A stretch of DNA of 64,000 bases from Aporrectodea caliginosa (Eukaryota; Annelida; Clitellata; Crassiclitellata; Lumbricidae): contig JACEVL010000078.1 of assembly GCA_020284085.1 (NCBI GenBank), positions 2,426,310 through 2,490,309 of the forward strand. Direction: 5' to 3'. The first letter of the stretch is position 1, and the number at the start of each line of letters is the position of its first letter. A program made the position numbers and the translations under genes. Of the stretch, positions 22,201-34,400 are shown in pieces. The notes under the pieces are model-generated. The model was not told the DNA's origin, searched no databases, and saw only the letters and a list, made by a program, of their open reading frames with translations.

Positions 22201-23083
22201 AGCTTGTGACAGAATCTTCAGCCAATGTATGCAGTGCTGAAGCTAGAGACGGTTTTATTAGAACAAGAGTCGCAGCTCGAGCCACTATGCCATGCTTTAA
22301 CACAAAAGCTGACTATTGCGTGCAACTAGCTTAATTAATTTCCTCGTAATTATTTCTGACGATATTTTGCAGACACTGGCACTTATAAATGTATGTAATG
22401 TTGTTGCCAATTGATTGTCTTCAACTGAGTATTGCAACAGTGCATGATTTACTTGCAATAATGTTATGCATACTACCATACATCTAGTATACATTGTATG
22501 CAATGCATCGTTCATGCTCATTTCTTCCAGATTTGATGATTTAAAACTCTGTTTCTTGTTATAGTAGAGCATTGATGTCCACATTTTTGGAAACTCCACA
22601 TAATTAGTCTACAACAACCCAAAGTTTGATATCTAAGTCTTTATACATCTCGAGTAAATAACCATCAAACTTAGGATAAATGCTTATGCGCGATTACGTG
22701 ACTGATTTACACGAAAAATCGTCAAGTTTGATTAAAAGCAGCGCCGGTTCTATTTATCCTACAACTTTTAGGCTTACATATTTGTAATCTACTTGACATA
22801 GACTATATGAATCGCTAGTAATAATTGTTCTAGGTCTAACCAGAAGCTGCAAAAACTGACCCAAAACATGGGCAAAAATCGAAAAACGCTAGTTCGGCTT
22901 AATGACCCCCTAAAACTAAAATCTCTCTGGGGCACCTCAAAACATTTTACAATCTCGTTAATTTTTTTTACATTTTGCTTCTAATATATAGTGACAACTT
23001 TCCCCAGCTATTACAAATCAAAGAAAAATATAAAAAAATTTCACTCATTAATCTATGCCAACCATGTGCACTGTTGCCTTCAC
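19271..23083 (+). mobile_element. DNA transposon carrying a transposase-like gene, bounded by 35-bp direct repeats
   Basis: An exact 35-bp direct repeat occurs at 19,271-19,305 and 23,049-23,083, extending to about 40 bp with one mismatch. Just inside, the two sides are related in inverted orientation: TTGAGGTGCCCC near 19,410 matches GGGGCACCTCAA near 22,930, and TAATAG with AAAGTTGT occurs about 80 bases further out on both sides. The ends therefore look like diverged terminal inverted repeats. The left boundary also has a 25-base poly(T) run directly after the direct repeat. The sole gene is the transposase-like ORF at 20,026-22,334. Superfamily unknown to me. Confidence 0.6.
20026..22334 (+). 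pseudogene. Transposase-like protein with one frameshift
   Basis: Two overlapping plus-strand frames form one protein of about 765 residues. The first (20,026-21,378) runs to about residue 430. The true continuation is in the -1 frame, from about 21,295 to 22,334. Part one has a basic N-terminus, a Cys cluster CKCVDGRPTCSC near residue 142, and an acidic Ser/Glu/Asp stretch near 210-240. Near residue 405 is AIGCDGTNVNTG, and just past the shift WLVCQLHANELPLRHL. This D...C-x-x-H-x-N arrangement resembles the catalytic core of hAT-type DDE transposases, and the same blocks recur in multicopy hypothetical proteins of many invertebrates. The shift is at a run AAAAGGGGAG near 21,290 and is explained by loss of one G. 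There is no intron-like signal. It could be a single mutation in an otherwise young copy; a domesticated gene is less likely. Confidence 0.75.
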
Positions 23084-23720
23084 CATGTGTAGATGGGTTG
23101 GTTATTGATGGTGCACTTATTGTAAACGACGAAAATAATAGTCTCGAGGGACAATAATAGCCTATAGTCCACAGAGTCAGTCGCCAAAGAATTTCTGACT
23201 GAACGAGTTAGAGATCGACTTAACTTAGTCAACCAAGTTACACGCTTGTCAACTAACGAAGTCGCTTAGACTTGTCGAGTGGCTTACGAACTTGAAATCG
23301 ACTTCTTAGGTAATCCGGTGTCTAGTAGTCACCTAATCATGCAATGCATTTTAAAGCCTACGGTCCTGAAAGACCAATGACTACGAAATGTTAATGTGAA
23401 TTTATTAACGAAAGTGACCGACGATCAGTGTTTGTAAAAGACTAAAAGGAATAGAACACACGACAAAGTCCCAGGTTGTACTGCAGGGCTCGTTCAGCCT
23501 TCAATGGATTCTGTATGGATAAATCCAGAGGTTCCCAACCTTTCAAAGCAAGGCACCCGTACTAAAAGTCTTTCGGTCAATGGCAATCAACTGGCCTTAG
23601 GTAGGCCTAGGCCTATGTAACTTTAATTTTCTTCCAGTTAGTAATTTACCTTAATGACGAGCAACGTTCCTTGTATTAAATCAAGTGTTGTGACTATTTA
23701 TAGACTACTTCATGTTTTTA
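23084..23720. other. No gene; possible hAT end near 23,526
   Basis: Mostly unassigned AT-rich sequence. At 23,526 CAGAGGTTCCCAACCTTT resembles the start of common hAT MITEs, but no matching right end or 8-bp duplication was found downstream, so the resemblance is weak. Confidence 0.35.
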
Positions 23721-23721
23721 A

Positions 23722-24082
23722 AAAATACAGCCCGTAAAAACAAAGTTTTTACTATATCCATCTAGTATCCTATAATGCATCTTACGAAGCAGTTACCTCT
23801 ACAAATATATAGTCCGCGTTCATTTTCCGACATAGCGTGCGTTTAATCAGGCAGCGCGCCCGTTTTGTTGCGGCCAATGACAACGCTGCGTATCGGAAAA
23901 GGGGATTCCCCGATTCGAAAAGTTGAGTCCCCGATTCTATAAGCTTGCCTTTTTGGGGAGCTGAAATTTTTATAGAATGAAGTGTCTGCGAGGGCGAGTC
24001 TATCTGCCAAGTTTCATGACGATTGAATGATTGTAAGTGATCGAATTAGTCGTCGCAAGATTTGACTTTTTAGCCTGTGGCT

Positions 24083-24114
<32 letters not shown>

Positions 24115-24560
24115 ATTTCCGTAAGTTAAACTAGATGGATAATAAAATACAGCCCGTAAAAACAAAGTTTTTACTATATCCATCTAGTATCCTATAATGC
24201 GTCTTATGAAGCAGTTACCTCAACAAATATATAGTACGCGGTCATTTTACAACATAGCGTCCGTTTAATCAAGGCAGCGCGCCCGTTTTTGCTGCGGCCA
24301 ATGACAACGTTTGCGTATCGGAAAAGGGGATTCCCCGAGTCGAAAAGCTGAGTCCCCGATTCCCATAAGCTAGCCTTTTTGGGGAGCTGAAATTTTTATA
24401 GAATGAAGTGTCTGCGAGGGCGAGTCTATCTGCCAAGTTTCATGACGATTGAATGATTGTAAGTGATCGAATTAGTCGTCGCAAGATTTGACTTTTTAGC
24501 CTGTGGCTCATTCAAACATTCAAGCATTCAAGATTTCTGCAAGTTAAACTAGATGGATAA
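23722..24560 (+). repeat. Tandem pair of a ~420-bp element
   Basis: Two direct copies of about 420 bases, at roughly 23,722-24,138 and 24,139-24,560, share ACAGCCCGTAAAAACAAAG, CGGAAAAGGGGATTCCCCG and AAGTTTCATGACGATTGAAT. Each unit has TATCCATCTAGT near its left end and the inverse ACTAGATGGATA at its right end, so the unit is itself bounded by a short inverted repeat. The first copy ends in an AAGC microsatellite (about 24,086-24,114), and the second has an expanded CAAACATT / CAAGCATT version at the same place. Confidence 0.85.
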
Positions 24561-24822
24561 AAAATAGTCTGTACACTCAGTAGTGCTAGGCTATTCAGTA
24601 GATTTTCACATTTTGACCCATTTTGTCATTCAGCCGCAGCTCTCCTAGAGCAGGTTGGGGGCCCCCCCAAAAAAGCCCACCCCGGGGAGCCAAAAAAAAA
24701 GGGGGGACACCTAGAGGCATATATATTTAAGTCCTCATAAACCACACTCAATCGGTATATACATATGTCCCCATAGTTACGTTGACATACTGAGTCCGCT
24801 CAAACCACCAGCGATAAGTATA

Positions 24823-24825
<3 letters not shown>

Positions 24826-24866
<41 letters not shown>
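24826..24866. repeat. (AT)n microsatellite
   Basis: An uninterrupted run of alternating TA of about 40 bases. Confidence 0.97.
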
Positions 24867-24869
<3 letters not shown>

Positions 24870-24954
24870 TTTCTAGAAACGTTAACTAATCTATATATGT
24901 TTGTAATAGTTGCTAGCGCTTGCCACTTTCGAGGTGGCAAGGGCTAGCTTTAAA

Positions 24955-26520
24955 TGGTACCACATTACATTCTTGTGTACCACATTACATTCTTGTAGAA
25001 AGATCTGCACTACGTCTGACACTAAATCAGAGCCACAATCATGTAGAATCTGATTGGGAAATACAAACATAGTAAAACAGAAATCAACGCCTTCGCTACG
25101 TCACGTGCGGTGTGGTTTCTCAACAGAAATGCAAAAGGGTAGTGTGTAGCCAAATCAATGATAGTCAGAATAAATCGATTTCTCGACTTATCGCACACTT
25201 ATAATGGGCCAACGGTATACATCGCAAGGCGGGAGAATTGCTCAGCAATAAGTAAGTAAGTAAGTAAGTATATTCTTTATTTATACAACTGCATAACCGC
25301 ACTTTGGTTTACATGAAATTACACATTCTAAAGCATTCTTTCTCAAAATGTTTTTCTCATTAAGTTGTCAACCTGTGGGACAATTCGGTCATGTGGTCTG
25401 GGATGCAGGGAATAGAGTGTCTTAACAGGAGGGAGGAGCAGGTTCAGAGCATGGCCGGGGTCCGCCAAGGCAGCAGTAAAGAGGTTCCCATCTGCCGTTC
25501 TATACAACTGTTCTAATGTTGGGTAACCCTCTGGAAGGTAGCGTAGTCGGACCAGACGGTCCATCACGGACTGTAGTCTTTTGCGCTCCTGCTGCCCCGC
25601 AAAAACCCACCAAGAATCACAGGAAGATTAACAAGAGGAGCCTGAGAAGAAGAAGCCCCTTTCCCAGTCTCTGACAGATATCACAAGTTCGACAGTAGAA
25701 TTAATGCCAGGCCAATAGAAATGTGTCAGCAAGCAGTACAAAGTTTTCTTCACACCCAAATGACCACTGGCTGGGATATCATGAGCCACGTACAAATTTT
25801 ATCACTAAATTGGGCTGGAACCACAACTTGAATAAACCCTAAATCACCAGGCGTATGCCTTACCAAAATCCCGTTATGCCTAGTTCTCAAAATACGAATG
25901 GTGTTCTATAGACAGCCCATCCATCTGTTCAGGCAACCGATACAAAGTATGCAACGTGGGATCTGCCTTCTGATTAATTAAAGTCTCGCGGGACACAGGA
26001 TTGGTTAACAAGTGCAGTAGACTCCTTTAATCAAATAGAACTCAACTCCACGTCTAACTGTGCACAAGAATCAACAGACTTACCGGCTAATGATTGAGCA
26101 GGCAAAGAAATTGAGTCACTTCATTTAGCTTGAGAGCGAGTCGTTACTCCCACATTTAGTGCAGCCTGTGTGTGGACAATCCAAATCATTGCCAATAAAA
26201 ATATGGATGCCAGAAGGCAGCTTGTCAACCAACCCACGTAAGATTGTGCCGTTTGCAAATTTCCACTGAACCTTAATCTCTACTATCGGGACCTGAAGCG
26301 TGACGCCCGAAATTCGCTTAATGAGTCGTACCTCACCATTGTCACAGAACTCATTAGCAAGCAACATTTCTTTACCAGCCAAGCTTTGTAAGGAACCAAT
26401 ATCACGCAGAAAGACAACAATGTCATTACGGCTACAACCATTGGAAGCATACACCTCTCCAGATGAACAGAAAGACAAGTAGCCAGCGTCGACCACTTTA
26501 GTCAAATCGTCCTTCACTTA
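24955..26520 (-). pseudogene. Decayed Ty3/Gypsy retroelement (protease and integrase remnants), split by a LINE
   Basis: On the minus strand, 26,517-26,125 is an open frame of 130 codons with GEVYASNGCSRNDIVVFLRD, SLQSLAGKEMLLANEF and LPSGIHIFIGNDLD. This matches the protease-region sequence of a Gypsy family common in invertebrates. From about 25,990 to 25,630 a frame-shifted stretch carries the HHCC zinc-binding region of integrase, with VAHDIPASGHLGVKKTL-like spacing. From 25,235 to 24,970 the integrase core begins, with FILTIIDLATHYPFAFLLRN and an ARDVAKALI block. Reverse transcriptase and RNase H are absent, so there has been a large internal deletion as well as stops and frameshifts. 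A LINE fragment sits between the two integrase pieces. Confidence 0.75.
25245..25615 (-). mobile_element. Jockey-like LINE 3' end inserted in the Gypsy integrase
   Basis: The minus strand encodes WVFAGQQERKRLQSV, RLRYLPEGYPTLEQLYRTAD, LLPPVKTLYSLHPRPHDR and a terminal LMRKTFFEKML, a Jockey-type LINE C-terminus. The tail is an AAGT repeat at 25,249-25,270 on the plus strand. Flanking Gypsy sequence reads APLVNLP on one side and resumes the integrase on the other, so the insertion point is clear. Confidence 0.8.
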
Positions 26521-26654
26521 TACAGACCTATCTAGACCCTTGACTAATTCAACAGTTTCAGGAGTGGTCTGCTGTTGAGCGGTAACAGCGAAATATACCT
26601 ACACCTTAGAAAGCAGTAGGCCTACATCATCTATAAAGGTCAAAACGCCAGAGT

Positions 26655-27450
26655 AATGTCAATCAACACCAGTGTCATCCAAGGTTCAGTTTTCGACCCC
26701 ACTGGTTTCATTGCTGGCATATCTGACCTCCATCCCATTCATCCTCAAAATCGTCTCTACAAATACGCTGACGAATCTTGCCTTTTCATCTGATCAAGCT
26801 CCCTTCGTACCCCTGGAACAGAACTTCAACATATCTACTGTACAACTGGTCAGAGGAAAAGAACCTTAAAATATACTCTTCCAAAACCGGTGAAATGGCA
26901 GTCATCCAGCACAGCCAATCTTCACTCTCTAACAAACCCACAATCGCCAGTATTCTCTCGCTCTACCTCAATAAAAACTCTAAGCGTCACCATTGATGAA
27001 AAACTATCAGTCACAGAACACAGCAACCAAGTCGTCAAAAGTGGCTCTGCTTCAATCTTCGCCCTTAAAACATTCAAAAACCATGATTCCCTAGAACTGA
27101 TCACTCGCGCAACCATCTAGACAAGACAATGTATATGCTTCCCCAGACTGGTGGGGACTGGCAAGCGAAAAGGACAAATCCCACATACAACGACTGAATA
27201 GCAGAATAAAACGCTCTGAATTTATTCACATTGAATCCACTTCTACGAATGTTCTTGCTAACAAAGCAGACACTTCACTATTGAAATCCGTTCTCTTAAA
27301 TGAGAATCAGTCACTCAGATGCCTTTTCCCCAACCAATATTTTACGCCCTATTTTCTTAGGGTAACACCACATAATTTTAACATTCCTGACAAGGACTCA
27401 CGAAAATTTATATCTCGCATGTTATTCCTGAACTCTTACTGAGCTATAAC
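26655..27450 (+). mobile_element. Degenerate Jockey-like LINE 3' half
   Basis: Shifting plus-strand frames encode fragments of a LINE reverse transcriptase: TIDEKLSVTEHSNQVVKSGS, ASIFALKTFKNH, then ARPDWWGLASEKDKSHIQRL-like and NIPDKDSRKFISRMLFLNSY with a stop. Each fragment requires a frame change, so the copy is old. It does not belong to the same subfamily as the L2/CR1-like LINEs nearby. Confidence 0.7.
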
Positions 27451-27469
27451 TCCATGACATACTATCCCC

Positions 27470-27640
27470 AACAACAATGCAATATGGTGCCCATATGGGC
27501 ATCAAATGTGACACCATATGGTATTGATCCCTAGATTCACCTCGTTTGCACCCGAGAGCCCATATTGACTGCATATGTGAAAACCACCTGGGTTTGATAT
27601 AGCATCGATATGGCATCTATATTGTAGGAGGTTATCTAAA
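27470..27640. repeat. CATATGG-rich repetitive sequence
   Basis: Repeated words such as CATATGGTGCCCATATGGGC and CACCATATGGTATTGATC occur here, and similar words recur at 28,250-28,405 on the other side of a LINE. The two blocks probably belong to one minisatellite-like repeat interrupted by the LINE. Confidence 0.5.
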
Positions 27641-27764
27641 CCACATAGTAGATTTCGTTTATTAAAAATACTAAGTTGACATACCGCAACTTGTTTACAT
27701 GGGATAATGAAGGTAATGAAAATAAAAACTATAAGTTTATGCCTTTAGTCAGATTGAGAGTTAA

Positions 27765-28247
27765 ATCTTAAAATCACCGAATAGTCCGAAATAGAACCCT
27801 AGAGATGAAATTGTGGTCATCTTTTTTGGGCAGTTCAAATTCATGAGGCCTAGGGCGCAGAGCATATGGCCTACGTACGGTCGGAGGAAAGAGGCCTCTA
27901 AGCACATGTTGAACGTTCCGGTTGACCGCTTGAAGGAGTCTAACGTCTGCATCTTCCATCATTCGGTCTAAATCCTGGTGTTCAGGAGGGAGGTAGCCCA
28001 GTCGTTTGGCCCTTAGCAGGAAACGTTGGAGTTTTTGACGGTCGTTTGCGGTAGTGAATCCCCACCAAGCGGGAGAGGCATACAGAAGGCGAGAGATGGT
28101 AGTTGCACGTGCAACTTCATGGAGCGCAGTTGGAGGGAGACCGTGTGCCCTGAGGACTCTGAGAGCGTGAAGCGAACCAGAGCATGCACTTAGAATCCTG
28201 TTGACATGTGAAGAAGCACTAAGATCGTTTGCAATAGTCACTCCGAG
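27765..28247 (-). mobile_element. Jockey-like LINE 3' end, open frame
   Basis: A 155-codon minus-strand frame encodes the C-terminal part of a Jockey-like reverse transcriptase: HALRVLRAHGLPPTALHEV, ATTISRLLYASPAWWGFTTA, and RPYALRPRPHEFELPKKDD with HNFISRVLFRTIR. It is 5' truncated, lacking the catalytic domain, but the remaining frame is free of stops, suggesting relatively recent insertion. Confidence 0.85.
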
Positions 28248-28249
28248 TA

Positions 28250-28405
28250 TGCCATATAGATCCCAGATGGTCGACCAATCTGCATTTCAAATGGAATGTA
28301 TATGGTATCTTTATGTAACCAACTTATTTACACCATATGTATGCCATGTAGATCCTAGATGGTTTACCAATCACCATTTCATATGGAATCTATATGGTGT
28401 GTCGA
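28250..28405 (+). repeat. Two ~60-bp related units
   Basis: Two blocks, about 28,247-28,310 and 28,343-28,402, share TAGATCCYAGATGGT, ACCAATC and ATTTCAWATGGAATSTATATGG. They resemble the CATATGG-rich block at 27,470-27,640. Confidence 0.6.
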
Positions 28406-28429
28406 TGGCGGCCGGTTGACATACACGAC

Positions 28430-31400
28430 TCGCGATAGCGGAACGCGCGTTCGACGTCAGTGTAATTAGGGTAAAGAAGGACATTCTTAGCACCATCGCA
28501 GGGCATATATAGCGCACATGCAAGATCAGACGACCATAATTATGCTGCTTCCATTTTCACAAATGAGACGTCAGCTAGGGATGTGTGTTGGTTGTCAGAT
28601 GAGTGGAATGACAGCTTCTTAAAGGAGTTATCCAATTGCTCTCCCATAACGACTGTTTTTTACACCATGGGTACGCAGTCGTCTGCAATCAGAAAGGGAA
28701 TGGAGCATTTTGTCTGATTCTTCAAACTTGCTCATTCTACAGTATTACGAGTCAACTGCCACTGATCTGCTGTGTAACCCACATGGATCGAGACCTTTGG
28801 AAAAGTGGAATTCAGTTTTGACGTAATTAAAACCTGGACATGTAATCGAAACACGACGCGTGGAGCCATCCTGAGGAAGCTATCTCTGGTCGAACTAAAC
28901 GCAAAGCCTCCCTACAAACTAAGGCTATTGTTTTCCGTCAGCATTCCCGGATCAATTTTTACAGAACTGCCTCGGATACTTTACACTTTGTACATAATTA
29001 GGACCGGCTTTGCAAATGGTACTAAAAATACTGACGTTATTGTGTTACCAATATCTTTTTTCATGTTCTAAAATCTCTTGGGAATTACTCAGCTCTGTGT
29101 CAGATGCAGTTGCATCGGAACAGGCGTTCGATGTCAGTGTCATTAGTACAAAGGACATTCTTAGCACCATCGCAGGCCATATCGCGCACATGCAAGATCA
29201 GACGACCATATGCTTCTTCCATTTTCACAAGTGAAACTTCAGCTACGGATGTGTGTTGGTTGTTAGAAAGACAGCTTCTTAAAGGAGTAATCCAATTGCA
29301 AAGCCTCCCTACAAAGGCTATTATTTTCCGTCAGCATTCCCGTATAAATTTTTACAGAACTGCCTCGGATACTTGACTCTTTGTACATAATTAGATACGG
29401 CATTGCAAATGGTACTAAGGATACTGACGTTGTCTTATTAGTAATATCTTTCTTGTTCTAAAATCCTTGGGAATGATTAAACTCTGGTTCCCTGGATTCT
29501 ATTGCTATGATCGTAAACCAAAGATACCTGACAATCCACCTAATAGTCGAAAATATGGGAGAAGAAGAATCAACGGCCCTCCGTGGTTTCCACGCGTTGA
29601 CTGGCTGAGAGACAGTTTCGGTTTTAAGTCACAAATATAAACACTGTGCCTGGAGGACATGGAAGGTTTATGCTGAAGTAATCAGAGGTTTCATTTCCAT
29701 TTCCAGTCCACTACTTCCAATGCAGCTCAACATTAGAAAACTATTAGAACTCTTTGTGGTCATTCTGTTGGGACATTCTTAGCACCATCGCAGGCTAAAT
29801 CGCGCTCATGCAAGATCAGTATACCATAATTATGCATCTTCCAGTTTATCACATGAAGCTAGGGATGTGTGTTGGTTGTCAGATGAGTGGAATGACAGCT
29901 TCTTAAAGGAGTTATCCAATTGCTCTCCCATAACGACTGTTTTTTACACCATGGGTACGCAGTCGTCTGCAATCAGAAAGGGAATGGAGCTTTTTGTCTG
30001 ATTCTTCAAACTTGCTCATTCTACAGTATTACGAGTCAACTGCCATTGATCCGCTGTATACATGGATCGAGAACCCGAGAAAAGAGGAATTCAGTTTGAA
30101 CGTAATAAAACCCTGGACATGAAATCGAAACACGACGCGTGGAGCCATCCCGAGGAACCTATCTCTGCTCGCACTAAACGCAAAGCCTCCATACAAACTA
30201 AGGCTATTATTTTCCGTCAGCATTCCCGGATAAATATTTTACAAAACTGCTTCGGACACTTGACTCTTTTTACATAATTAGGTCCGGCTTTGTAAATGGT
30301 GGTAAAAATACTGACGTTATTGTGTTACCAATATCTTTCCTACACGTTCTAAAATCCTTGGGAATTACTCAGCTCTGTGTCAGATTGGCAGTTGCATCGG
30401 AATACGCGTTCGATTTCAGTGTCATTAGTACAAAGGACATTCTTAGCACCATCGCAGGCCATATCGCGCTCATGCTAGATCAGATGACCATAATTATAAA
30501 GCTTCCAGTTTCTCACATGAAGCTAGGGATGTGGGTTGGTTGTCAGATGAGTGGAATGAAAGCTTCATAAAGGAGTTATCCAATTGCTCTCCCATAACGA
30601 CGGTTTTTTTACACCCTGGCTACTCAGTCGTCTACAATCAGAAAGGGAATGGATCTCTCCTTATCTGATTCTTCAAACTTGCTCATTCTACAGTATTACG
30701 AGTCAACTGCCACTGATCCGCTGTGTAGCCTACATTGATCGAGACCACTGGAAAAGTGGAATTCAGTTTTGACGTAATTTATAACAGGACATGTAATCGA
30801 AACACGACGCGTGGAACCATCCCGAAGAAGCTATCTCTGCTCGCACTAAACACAAAGCCTCCATACAAACTAAGGCTATTATTTTCCGTCAGCATACCCG
30901 GATAAATATTTTACAGAACTGCCTCGGATACTTTACTCTTTGTACATAATTAGGTCCGGCTTTGTAAATGGTACTAAAATACTGACGTTATTGTGTTACC
31001 AATACCTTTCTTTCATGTTCTAAAATCTCTTGGGAATTACTCAGCTCTGTGTCAGAGTGGCAGTTGCATCGGAATACGCGTTCGATGTCAGTGTCATTAG
31101 TACAAAAAAGGACATTCTTAGCACCATCGCAGGCCATATCGCGCTCATGCAAGATAAGACGACCATAATTATGCATCTTCCAGTTTCTCACATGAAGCTA
31201 GGGATGTGTGTTGATTGTCAGATGAGTGGAAAGACAGCTTCTTAAAAGAGTTATCCAATTGCTCTCCGATAACGACTGTTTTTTACACCCTGGCAACGCA
31301 GTCGTCTATAATCAGAAAGGAATGGAGCTCTACTTGTTTGATTCTTCAAACTTGCTCATTCGAGAGTATTACGAGTCAACTGCCATTGATCCTCTGTGTA

Positions 31401-34400
31401 CATGGATCGAGACCTTGTGAAAATTGGAATTCAGTTTCGTTGTAATTAATAACTGGACATTTAATCGAAGCACGACACGTGGAGCCATACCGACGAAGCT
31501 ATCTCTGGTAGAACTAACGCAAAGCCTCCCTACAAAGGCTATTATTTTCCGTCAGCTTTCCCGGAGCAATTTTTACAGAACTGCCTCGAATACTTGCCTC
31601 TAGTACATAATTAGGTCCGGCTTTGTAAATGGTGGTAAAAATACTGACGTTATTGTGTTACCAATATCTTTCCTACACGTTCTAAAATCCTTGGGAATGA
31701 TTAAACTCTGATTCCCTGGAGTCTATTGCTATGACCGTAAACCAAAGATACCTGACAATCCACCAAATAGCCGAAAATATGAAAGAAGAAAAATCCACGA
31801 CCCTCCGTGGTTTCCACGCGTTGACTGTCTGAGAGACAGTTTCGGTTTTAAGTCACAAATATAAACACTGTGCCTGGAGGACATGGAAGGTTTATGCTGA
31901 AGTAATCAGAGGCTTCATTTCCATTTCCAGTCCACTACTTCCAATGCAGCTCAACATTAGAAAACTATTAGAACTCTTTGTGGTCATTCTGTTGGAACAT
32001 TCTTTGCACCATCGCAGGCTATATCGCGCTCATGCAAGATCAGACGACCATAATTATGCATCTTCCAGTTTCTCACATGAAGCTAGGAATGTGTGTTGGT
32101 TGTCAGATGAGTGGAATGAAAGCTTCATAAAGGAGTTATCCAATTGCTCTCCCATAACGACTGTCATACTACCCTGGATACGCAGTCGTCTACAATCAGA
32201 AAGGGAATGGAGCTTTTTGTCTGATTCTTCAAACTTGCTCATTCTACAGTATTACGAGTCAACTGCCACTGATCCGCTGTGTAGCCTACATGGATCGAGA
32301 CCACTGGAAAAGTGGAATTCAGTTTTGACGTAATTAATAACAGGAGATGTAATCGAAACACGACGCGTGGAACCATCCCGAAGAAGCTATCTCTGCTCGC
32401 ACTAAACGCAAAGCCTCCATACAAACTAAGGCTATTATTTTCCGTCAGCATTCCCGGATAAATATTTTTGCAGAATTGCCTCGGATACTTTACTCTTTGT
32501 ACATAATTAGGTCCGGCTTTGTAAATGGTACTAAAATACTGACGTTATTGTGTTACCAATATCTTTCTTTCATGTTCTAAAATCTCTTGGGAATTACTCA
32601 GCTCTGTATCAGAGTGGCAGTTGCATCGGAATACGCGTTCGATGTCAGTGTCATTAGTACAAAAAAGGACATTCTTAGCACCATCGCAGGCCATATCGCG
32701 CTCATGCAAGATAAGACGACCATAATTATGCATCTTCCAGTTTCTCACATGAAGCTAGGGATGTGTGTTGATTGTCAGATGAGTGGAAAGACAGCTTCTT
32801 AAAAGAGTTATCCAATTGCTCTCCGATAACGACTGTTTTTTACACCCTGGCAACGCAGTCGTCTATAATCAGAAAGGAATGGAGCTCTACTTGTTTGATT
32901 CTTCAAACTTGCTTGTTCGAGAGTATTACGAGTCAACTGCCACTGATCCTCTGTGTACAAGGATCGAGATCTTGTGAAAAGTGGAATTCAGTTTCGATGT
33001 AATTAATAACTGGACAGGTAATCGAAGCACGACACGTGGAGCCATACCGACGAAGCTATCTCTGGTAGAACTAAACGCAAAGCCTCCCTACAAAGGCTAT
33101 TATTTTCCGTCAGCTTTCCCGGATCAATTTTTACAGAACTGCCTCGGATACTTTACTCTTTGTACATAATTAGGTCCGGCTGTGCAAATGGTACTAAGGA
33201 TACTGACGTTGTCGTATTAGCAATATCTTTCTTTCATGTTCTAAAATCTTTGGGAATGATTAAACTCTGATTCTCTGGAGTCTATTGCTATGACCGTAAA
33301 CCAAAGATACCTGACAATCCACCAAATAGCCGAAACTGTGGGAGAAGAAAAATCCACGACCCTCCGTGGTTTCCACGCGTTGACTGGCAGACAGAGACAG
33401 TTTCGGTTTTAAGTCACAAATATAAATACTGTGCCTGGAGGACATGGAAGGTTTATGCTGAAGTAATCAGAGGCTTCATTGCCATTTCCAGTCGACTACT
33501 TCCAATGCAGCTCAACATTAGAAAACTATTAGAACTCTTTGTGGTCATTCTGTTGGGACATTCTTAGCACCATCGCAGGCTATATCGCGCTCATGCAAGA
33601 ATATTGACCATAATTATGCATCTTCCAGTTTCTCACATGAAGCTAGGGATGTGTGTTGGTTGTCAGATGAGTGGAAAGACAGCATCTTAAAGGAGTTATC
33701 CAATTGCTCTCCGATAACGACTGTTTTTTACACCCTGGCTACTCAGTCGTCTACAATTCTATTGCTATGTTTGTAAACCAAAGATACCTGACAATCCACC
33801 AAATAGTCGAAAATATGGGAGAAGAAAAATTCACGGCCCTCCGTGGTTTCCACGCGTTGACTGGCTGAGAGACAGTTTCGGTTTTAAGTCACAAATATAA
33901 ACACTGTGCCTGGAGGACATGGAAGGTTTATGCTGAAGTAATCAGAGGCTTCATTGCCATTTCCAGTCCACTACTTCCAATGCAGCTCAACATTAGAAAA
34001 CTATTAGAACTCTTTGTGGTCATTCTGTTGGGACATTCATAGCACCATCGCAGGCTATATCGCGCTCATGCAAGATCAGACGACCATAATTATGCATCTT
34101 CCAGTTTCTCACATGAAGCTATGGAAGTGTGTTGGTTGTCAGATGAGTGGAAAGACAGCTTCTTAAAGGAGTTATCCAATTGCTCTCCGATAACGACTGT
34201 TTTTTTACACCCTGGCTACTCAGTCGTCTACAATCAGAAAGGGAATGGAGCTCTCCTTGTCTGATTCTTCAAACTTGCTCATTCTAGAGTATTACGAGTC
34301 AACTGCCACTGATCCGCTGTGTACATGAATCGAGAACCCGAGAAAAGAGGAATTCAGTTTGAACGTAATTAAACCCTGGACATGTAATCGAAACACGACG

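Noticed and set aside
23526..23545. A hAT element starting CAGAGGTTCCCAACC
   Set aside because: No inverted partner or 8-bp duplication was found, so only the resemblance is noted.
24086..24115. A short CRISPR-like or spaced repeat
   Set aside because: It is a plain AAGC microsatellite without spacers, in a eukaryotic repeat context.
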